Assembly: GCA_950295325.1 (NCBI GenBank)
Contig: OX485805.1
Span: 55,636,758 to 55,700,757 of the forward strand
Direction of reading: 5' to 3'
DNA: 64,000 nucleotides
Origin: Polytrichum commune
Taxonomy: Eukaryota; Streptophyta; Polytrichopsida; Polytrichales; Polytrichaceae
The first letter of the stretch is position 1. Each line of letters starts with the position of its first letter. A model generated the notes under the pieces. That model did not search any database, was not told the DNA's origin, and worked only from the letters and a program-made list of their open reading frames with translations. Positions 56,261 to 64,000 of the stretch are shown in pieces. Both the position numbers and the translations under genes were made by a program.

Positions 56261-58147
56261 CTTAGCCTTCTCCTCATCAAAAATTTTGGGAGCCACCGCG
56301 CGTTTCGAGGCTCCAGTCTGCATTTGACATTTAAGAGTATAATACAACGAACTCTTACATATCCACTAGATTTAGGAATATTGAACAAGCTCGAGTGTTT
56401 CAAACTTGCACAATTGCTTCAAACATTGTGTAGTTACACATCGTTGTCATTCACAACACTGAGGATGAATCGGACTGCAATTTGTGCAAGACCAACTCTA
56501 GAGTACTATCCTTGTAGCCTAACATGCCATTTCCTCTGAATCTGCTGATTGATTGATCTTAGTCGTTTAAAAACATTTAATTGTACGATCCTCCAGATCC
56601 CATATGATTAGTGCAATTCAATTCCCTTGAATAATTACTTACTTCATCTTTTTCTTGACATCCTCCGTTTGTGAGGTTCGAGCAACTAGAGGCTGCATCT
56701 CATCCGCAACTCGGCCCTGCTCTACGTCTGCCAGAAACTTCACTAGGCCTGACTCAAAACATTGAGCAACCAAAGTGCATAGGATCAGGTTTAATTGCCA
56801 AGACTGTCTGAATGATCTGTAAAAATGTTTGTTGTGTACACTAATGTAGTGAAGTTGCAAATTGACATTATAGAATTATGACATCACAATCTCAGTACAT
56901 TGCGTCAAGAGGAACTTTGGGCAATTGCACCACCTACGGAAACATGTGGAAATTCTACAAAACCTGGTGAATGAAGGCGCATGCGTAGCATGATGATTCA
57001 AAACATTGTGCTCGAAACATAGATAGATCGGCCGGATCATGCAGGAAGAAGTGAATAAAATAATCATATTGGTTTTCATCTTACTCTTGTCTTGCGTTGT
57101 CTTATAGGACTCGCGGCTTTCTGACTTTAGAAGCTCAATAAATGCTTCCACAGTAAGAGTTTCTCTGGACATTGCACAAGAAGACCTCGACGATTAGACA
57201 AAACACCTCAGAAACTTGTACAACGTCTCTAATTAAAATCATCATGTGCTCAATTGGAAAATAAATAGAGATTCGTGCTGATTGATCGCATGGTCTGTGC
57301 ATATATCTCTGATGTGTAGATGTTGCAAATTGAAAACTTTGGGCAATTTACCAATTCAAGAAACATCCACCGAGTACTTTTGCACTCCACTGTACTCCAT
57401 GTTTCCTTTCTAAGGTGGGAAATCGCCCAATGTTCCAAGGTGTAATCAATGCTGTAACTCTATGATTTGGTGTCTTCGGTGAGCCAGTCTTTTGCAACTT
57501 GGCATTTCATAAAGAATTACTCCCCACAGTTATATCAGCAATCTGACATATTTAAACCTCTCAACTAGTAGCCAATCACATAGAATTTCTTCCTGCTTTC
57601 CACTTACAAGATCTTCATCTTCTTCATAATCTTCCTCGTTGAATTTCAATTTCAGAGGCTCGAGTCGTCCGGGCCTCTTCCGAACCGATGGTGTATCATC
57701 AGCATCGCGCGATCCTGGCACCTGTAGGCATGTAGTGAGTGTTAATCCAGCGTCAAACATCACCACATGTGCAGATAAATCTCACACAACAACCGCATCC
57801 TAGATTGCACCTTCCAATTCATACACTCAGAATTAAAGCATTTAAAGAACTAGGTATGGAGAGTAAGTAATCCACACAGGGAACTAAATTGAGCAATTTA
57901 CCATCAACAGGGTTGAATATAAAGTAGGGTGGACAAAATTTGGGGAATGAAGACCATTCACAATTTTTTGTCCACTAAGCCACAGTAATTTGTTTCCCTA
58001 GGTTGTCACTAATTTGCCCATGAATCAGTTTCTTGTGACTAATGTAATTGGATGACGGAATTCCAATTCCTTGTTGCTGAGAACTGACTAACTAATTCAT
58101 GTGCGGGGAAAGGAGTCGTACCTTGCTGCCAGATATCTGGTGAGTGC
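56261..58147 (-). CDS. Possible exons of an unknown minus-strand gene
   Basis: Spliced-looking short exons: 58122-58147 (GTHQISGSK in one reading), 57608-57721 (VPGSRDADDTPSVRKRPGRL then KLKFNEEDYEEDEDL, 38 codons, GT/AG, phase 0), about 57083-57170 (RETLTVEAFIELLKSESRES, donor AGA|GTAAG), about 56640-56850 (FLADVEQGRVADEMQPLVAR), and 56261-56317 (TGASKRAVAPKIFDEEKAK, 19 codons, phase 0). They share strand, charged composition and good splice borders, but not every phase links. I do not recognise the product. Confidence 0.35.
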
Positions 58148-59139
58148 CTGCCAAAGTAGGTAATTCAATCCACTGTCAGATCCTGACGTTGACTACTCAT
58201 TTACAGATAGTTACACAAAAGGCAGAGCACTAGATTACAGATGAATGCTTATTGAATGGCATGCTTGGATCCTGTCTAGATCTAATTGCTCAAATGATAC
58301 TAATTTGATGCTTGCGCACTGCATTCAAGCAGCTGGTGATACTAGTGAATAGGTAGAAATCTAATCCATCGTGGATGAAAGATAGTTTTAGTAGAAACGT
58401 CACCGAGAAACAAGCGTTTGCCTTTGTTGATATTTTTGTCCCTGCAAACACAGTATTATTGAGCTCTTCAAGTGAGGCGCTGGATGATGGTGTAATAACC
58501 GTATCAACAGCAGGGAGGAGAACATATAGCATTGTGATCATGACACCAAAACTAATAAGATTGCAATGAGCTAATTTCAATTTGCAATTAGAGATAAATA
58601 TTGTTGAATTTCTACGGTGCAATATTGATGTGAAATGGTGAACGGCGTTGTTAATCTATTATTACTCACCTCAGCCATGCACCCCATTGCCAGGTGGTCT
58701 GGAAAAAATGCAAGTGCACACATTTCTTGGGCGTCGACAGTAGTACAGATGCAGTCTCCGGATTTGCTGCGGATTTGCTGCGGCCATATTTCCTAATTTT
58801 CCTGAGTCTGCGTCGCACAAGTTTAAGTAATTAATGAGGCAGATCGATCAGGATGAGAAACCACTACATTATCACTTTCCATCACCTCCAATCTGCTCTC
58901 ACGTTATCAATATATGTGCAGAGCACCAATACACATGTCTGATACTGCCCCAAAACTGCTTTCCACTAAATTGTCCAAAAGCGCAGAATTGAAAACTATC
59001 AAATGAAACAGATTCAGCAACTCAGGAATTAGAAAATACAACTAAATCGAACCGCTCCAGCTGCAGACTCGCATCAATGCACACAACATTAATTTGTGTA
59101 TTTCACTCATCTGTATGCAAAATCAGATTACAGATTGGT
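58148..59139. other. Flank of the unknown gene
   Basis: 58671-58784 on the minus strand is open (GDCICTTVDAQEMCALAFFP) and ends at a good donor (GAG|GTGAGT), so it may be a first exon, but its phase does not fit 58122-58147. The rest is unassigned. Confidence 0.3.
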
Positions 59140-59848
59140 AAAGCACATTCAGTGGAACGAATTGGAACAACAACTTCAAAAGTCTCATTTCCAAGAGAAC
59201 CAACTCATACGTCCTTGCACTTTTCCCTTGACATCTTTATGCAAGACGAGCAGAAATAACAAATTCAAAACACATTCAAGCGTCGCATATTAGCAATCAT
59301 CTAATCACGCCTTGTACTTCATTGACCGATTTTATGCAACAGTGTGTTACAGAACAATCAAGCAGGTTCGGCAGAAGCAATCAGCACTACGACAACTTCA
59401 AGCGCCACATAGTGAACAACAACTTCAAGCCCCACATAATGAACAACAACTTCAAGCGCCACAAGCGACTCATCAATTCACACGTTGTGCTTCGCACCAA
59501 TTTTCTTTATGCAACATAATTTAAGCAGATCATTCAGCAGATTCTTCAGAAATTAGAACAACGACAACTTCAAGCGCCAAAAGCGACTCGTTAATTCACA
59601 CCTTGTGCTTCGCACTAATATTCTTTATGTAACATCATTAAGCACATCATTCAGCATATTCTTCAGGAATTAGAACAACAACAACTTCAAGCGCCAAAAG
59701 CGACTCATCAATTCCCACATTGTGCTTCGCACTAATCTTCTTCATGTACCATTAAGCACATCATTCAGCAGATTCTTCAGGAATTACAACAACGACGACA
59801 ACTTCAAGCGCCTCAAGCGACTCATCAATTCACACATTGTGCTTCGTG
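59140..59848. repeat. Minisatellite, about 115 bp unit
   Basis: Three to four good copies, plus one or two diverged ones on the left. Each has CAACAACTTCAAGCGCCA, GCGACTCATCAATTCACAC and TTGTGCTTCGCAC. The last copy is cut off after TGTGCTTCG. Confidence 0.75.
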
Positions 59849-60391
59849 TTGGAGTCAGTACGTTTCGCATTGGTTACTTTGTTCAAGATTAGTCAGTAGT
59901 TAGATTGATTAGTGATAGAAGTTTCCACAGACTCATCACCAGCAGTGAAGAGGAGGAAGAATAAGAGGAAGCAATGATGCTCGAAAGTTGTAACAGTATG
60001 CAAGATGACTGCGAGTGTGCAGTGTATGTAGCTGATAGATAGGTTATCAAGAACTGAGAAAGAGATGATTGCCTGAGTTACTTACGAGAAATAAAATGCA
60101 TATTGTACCAAGTGTGACTGTTAATGAGTGATTCGTAAAGCATCATGTGTATGTATGTGTAGATCTTTCAATGAGTGAATGTTTAAAGATCGGTCAAATT
60201 GTGTTGTCAACAACAAATTATGGGCGCACAACTTGCGCTTCTAGCGGCCGCAGATCATAGTTTCGGTAGCTGAAGTTTGTCGATGGTTTCTTGATGTCTG
60301 TAGTTAATTTTTTTCTTTTTCTTTCTTGAAGTCTGCAAGGGTCCTTGCCAGGGTTCTTGAATTTTTCATCTTTTTTTTCATGTTGTGAGTT
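59849..60391 (+). mobile_element. Likely 5' LTR and leader of the copia element
   Basis: TGTTGGAGTCAGTACG starts exactly where the minisatellite copy breaks off, and non-repeat sequence runs from there to the gag start. An LTR beginning TG is plausible. I could not find its CA end, a primer-binding site, or a second LTR. Confidence 0.4.
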
Positions 60392-62320
60392 GTGTCCAAT
60401 ATGAGTGATCTTAAAGAGCTAAGTAATTTGCAAATGTATAATGGCAAGGAATACAATCTTTGGAAGTTTCAGGCACAGGCCTTCATTAATGGAAGAAACT
60501 CATGGAGATTGTTGATGGGACAGAATCTATGCCACTTCTGCCATCTCAACAATCTTCCTCCCAAGTACCTGAGATACAGTTTGGTTGAAAATTATTTTCA
60601 GAATTCACTCCAACTTGAGATGAAGGGATGTCACCAACACAAAGCGATGCTATTCTTGAGTTCAAGAAACGAGATAAGCAAGCATTCTCCATACTGATTC
60701 AATTGGTGGACAAGTAGATCCTTCATCAGATCATCTATTGCAAGACCTCCAAGGATATATGGGACAAACTTGCCCTAATTCACCAAAGAACTGTTGTGCA
60801 ATGCCTGTATCAGCTGCAAGAAAACTATTACAACATGAGGCTTGTAGAAAATGGTGATATGGCAACATTCATTAGCAATATTGAGATGCTCAACAGTCAG
60901 ATTGAAGAACTTGGCACAAGGCCCTTCTCCGAGGACATGGTCATCTCAAAGATGTTAAGCAACCTGCCTGCAGCTTATGATACATTCCAGACCACGTGGA
61001 AAACTGTGGCTCTAGATCAACAGACATTGATCAACCTACATACATGGCTACTTGATGAAGAGCGAGCAATTCAGAAACGTCAAACTGAGAATGCCCAGAG
61101 CCACCCTTCGGCATTCTACTCCAAAAATTCTCGATTTTCAAGCAACCCAAGGAGGTATCGTCCCAACTTTGAAGCTAGTGGGAGCACGAGCGGAAATGCT
61201 CCACAATCCTTCTTGCTTCATGAGCAACAAGATACACATTTCCACCGAGCCCAAGAAATCGCAGCTCGGAAACAAGCGTCGTGTTGTGGCAATTGTGAGG
61301 AGATTGGCCATTGGCACAAGGAGTGTCCTCATCCTCCAAGAAAACATGTATCAGCCAGAAGCATATCAAGTCATAGTTTGACATAGCATCTCGGCTCACC
61401 TGCACCCGGAGCTTCTTCTCTTTCTCAGTACTCTACACGATTGCCTCACATGACCATGACAACGCCAAGAGCATACATGGTTCAATTTCTTGATCAAGAT
61501 GTACAAACCACAGATTGATTTGCTGATAGTGGTTCCTCACACCACATGTCAGATCAGTGTTCATGGTTCACCAACTTCACCGCAGTGTATGCTGGCACTT
61601 GGCCTGTTCAAGGAGTACTAGCTGGGCATACAACGTTTGTTGAAGGGATCGGTGACATTACAATTGAGATATTCATACAAATCAGTGGGAGCATGGCATA
61701 CTAACTAATGTCCTACATGTACCAACTCTTCAGAGAAATCTTTTCTCTGTTTCTTCAGTAGCATTCGAGAATGTTGATACCCTCTACACTAAGACGGGTT
61801 GTCGAATGCTTGCTGATGGGATTGTACTTATGGAGGGTTCTTTAGAAGGAATGCTCTATAAACTTCACATTAGAGCACTACCTTCCCATGCCAATTTTAT
61901 TCGATCCATGAGTACCAGTTCTAAGGTAGATGGCACTCGAAGCTTGGAAATTTGGCATCGGCGGCTCTGTCGGCCTCAACTATCAGACAATCCACACAAT
62001 GGATCAAACTGGGATGATATTTCAAAATAAACACACCCCAAAATATTGTCGAGGTTGCGTTTTGGTAAGAATCACTGACACACTTTTGTTTCTCAACCAT
62101 TACGAACTCCTTCATCGACTCTGGTTATTTCGTGCATGCATACATCTGCAGACCCATGGCACATGTTTCCTTGGGAGGAGTTCTTTACTACTTACTTTTC
62201 AAAGGCGATTATTCTTGGTATCGTCATATTGTTTTGTATTGCCGAAAAGTCTGAAGCCTTTCGTTGTTTCCAGGACATCTACAACGAAATTTTTCGTGAC
62301 ACTGGAAACTATATGCAGAT
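60392..62320 (+). pseudogene. Ty1/copia retrotransposon, broken gag-pol
   Basis: From the ATG at 60401: LQMYNGKEYNLWKFQAQAFI (copia gag N-terminus), a stop or frameshift near 60690, then the UBN2-type gag region (60796-61386) and a CCHC zinc knuckle (CGNCEEIGHWHKEC, about 61285-61330). The protease motif FADSGSSHHMS is at about 61517, a GAG-pre-integrase segment (WHRRL, then LNYQTIHTM in a shifted frame) at 61800-62030, and the start of the integrase (about 62100-62320). Several stops and frame changes. Reverse transcriptase and RNase H are missing. Confidence 0.8.
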
Positions 62321-62860
62321 TGTGGGAGTCCAAATTCGACGGAAATACGAAATACGGATTCATTTTCCGTATTTTACCCTGCTTGTATGAAGATAATAGG
62401 GTCTCTTAGGATAAATTAATTGTATTAGGAAATAGGGCATTCTAAACCCGCCTTGCGCGATAAAAAGGATAAAACGGAGTAGTATTACCGGTCCGTCAAA
62501 TTGAATTAGGGGGACCGTTTAATCATGGTCCGGACCAAGTAACGGTTGCGCCAAGATTAACCAACGGTCCGGAAGTGGCGGTTACAACGGATTTATGACG
62601 GTTGGGAGAAAACCGTCGGAAAACGGTTAGGCAACCGTTTTCCGTTAAACCAAACGGTAATAAGGGAAGAAAGAAGGAGGAAGGATACTTAAGGGTCCCT
62701 TCCTTCTCCTTCCCACTTTTTTTTCTCCTATTCACGAGAGGCAAATTGTTGAGAGAACGAGTGGTGAGGTTGCTTTTTGTTTTCTCGAGCCGCCAGCAGT
62801 TGGATTGCTGGGACTCCGCACTTTCCAGTCACCGGTAGTTGGCTTGCCGGGACTCCGTAG
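62321..62860 (+). mobile_element. Possible LTR of a second retroelement
   Basis: TGTGGGAGTCC begins exactly where integrase homology of the copia element stops. A gag-like frame follows about 0.5 kb later. Contains GCC-GGGACTCCG duplicated near 62805 and 62845. The partner LTR would be outside the window. Confidence 0.35.
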
Positions 62861-62863
62861 CAG

Positions 62864-64000
62864 TTGAGCGGAAGAGAGGGTACCCAGAGGGGAGAGAGAG
62901 TTTCCGTAATTGAGACGGAAGTTAAGAGAAGAGAGGAAGATGCCGGAAACACGGGAAGAGGATCAGAGGGAACCCATCCCGATTCGCTCAAAGCCCTCGT
63001 CCCTGCAATTCCAAGGGAGGACAGGGAGTTGCAGGAGCTAGTGGAGGATCTCCGGGTTATGGGCTGTGCGGGGTTGCTCGCCAAACCCTGGAACCTCCGG
63101 GCGGAAGATACCCTCTGGGAGTTTAAGTTTGAGAGAGGTAATCAGTGGCTAGGGACCAAGAGGAGGTATCCGGATAATTGGACTCCGGATGTTTGGAACA
63201 GGGTCTATGGGTTCCCGAGGGGAATTGCAGAGGGATGGGCCGGAAGCTGTGATGGCTTGTTCGCCGGAAAATTTAGAGGGGACGCGGATCCGAAGGACGG
63301 CTTCCACCCCGGGAACTGCCGGAACCTGAGAGAGCGGAGGGTGTTAGAGTTCCTCCTGCCCAATGCATCCTTAACCCGGACAAGCCGAAGCGGATTAGCC
63401 TTACCATGGCTAACACCATGTTTGGTGCTATGTCCGGAGTCCGGCCAGTGAATTGGGGTCTGATAATTCAGGAGATAGTAGGGCGGGCCCTCCCCCATAT
63501 AGGCCAAAAACCCTCCTTCCTCTCCCCCTTCATTCTGCACCTCTATCAACACTTTGACTGTTTTACGGCCGAGGAGGAGGACCTGCTGACGATAGCGGCG
63601 GACGAGGTCACCTACAAGCTCCATCCGGAAGCAGGAGACCTCGAGACGGAGACTTCCAGCGACCCCATCATTCCGGAAGCACCTCCCTCTTCACCCGGAA
63701 GTCCGCCGCCACCCCTCCAGAGGCCAATCTCTCCTCCCCCTCATCATCATCCGGAACCCGGGCCCAGCCGGGAGACCACCTGGCGGAATGTGGATCTCTC
63801 CGCTTGGGACTTTCCGGAAAATCCCTTCAAGCGGGTCCAGGAGGGGATGGAGGATCTGCAGAACCAGTACTACCGGCTGGAACACATCGTCCGAGGAGCG
63901 AACCAGGCCCTGGACGACTGCGGACCCGGAAATATTCTCCGGGAGTTGGCAAAAAGGGCGGACAGGAAAGAGCTCGAGCAGGTCAAGACGGAGAATGCTC
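62864..64000 (+). pseudogene. Gag-like or plant-mobile-type frame, one frameshift, runs off the window
   Basis: The first frame (to about 63360) includes LWEFKFERGNQWLGTKRRYP and FHPGNCRNLRERRVLEFLLP. It then shifts by one base near 63363 into ILNPDKPKRISLTMANTMFG and continues open to the window end with RPVNWGLIIQEIVGRALPHI, a Pro-rich linker and a coiled-coil-like YYRLEHIVRGANQALDD. The layout (globular N-terminus, Pro-rich linker, coiled coil) resembles the first protein of plant LTR retroelements. The exact family is not recognised. The true start is uncertain. Confidence 0.5.

Overview
The window reads as nuclear DNA of a land plant. It is AT-rich and intron-rich, holds a leucine-rich-repeat receptor-type gene with 69-78 nt in-phase exons, a U2-type snRNA, plant-type TTTAGGG runs, tRNA-derived SINE-like pieces and many transposon remnants. 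The protein families in the large transposons suggest a non-seed plant, but the sequence does not fix the species.

Layout. 1-11.3 kb (minus): an LRR receptor-like gene running off the left edge, with one LRR exon triplicated and three TIR elements in its introns. 11.3-14.9 kb: repeats, including a 380 bp tandem duplication and an inverted-repeat element. 14.9-39.1 kb: the main find, two nested large TIR DNA transposons of one family. The outer element (14931-39098) is flanked by CAAG on both sides, and the inner one (17494-24910) by ATTG on both sides. Both start with AACACTATATTCG. 39.1-54 kb: mostly non-coding repeats plus a 1.1 kb hAT element with a perfect 18 bp TIR and 8 bp target duplication. 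About 54.0-54.3 kb: a U2 snRNA-like gene with a 55 nt insertion. 54.9-55.5 kb: a piggyBac relic. 56.2-58.2 kb: possible exons of an unknown minus-strand gene. 59.1-62.3 kb: a minisatellite followed by a broken Ty1/copia element. 62.3-64 kb: the start of a second, LTR-like retroelement with a broken gag-like frame.

The outer transposon carries a divergent gene pair. To the right is a two-exon DUF7869-type protein with RNase-H-like acidic motifs, the probable transposase. To the left are a ParB-like plus degenerate DNA-methyltransferase-like gene, then an FCP1-like HAD exon and a low-complexity protein in the same direction. The inner element sits between the ParB/methyltransferase exons and the HAD exon and carries its own diverged HAD, low-complexity and DUF7869 copies.

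The outer element is studded with a 22 bp palindrome (arm GTTTGGGTCG, 2 nt centre). It occurs in introns, 5' leader regions and inside a coding exon, and forms a 17-copy array just upstream of the transposase. A ParB-like protein, a methyltransferase-like domain and dozens of CpG-containing palindromes in one mobile element is the candidate undescribed system. Any functional link between protein and palindrome is inference.
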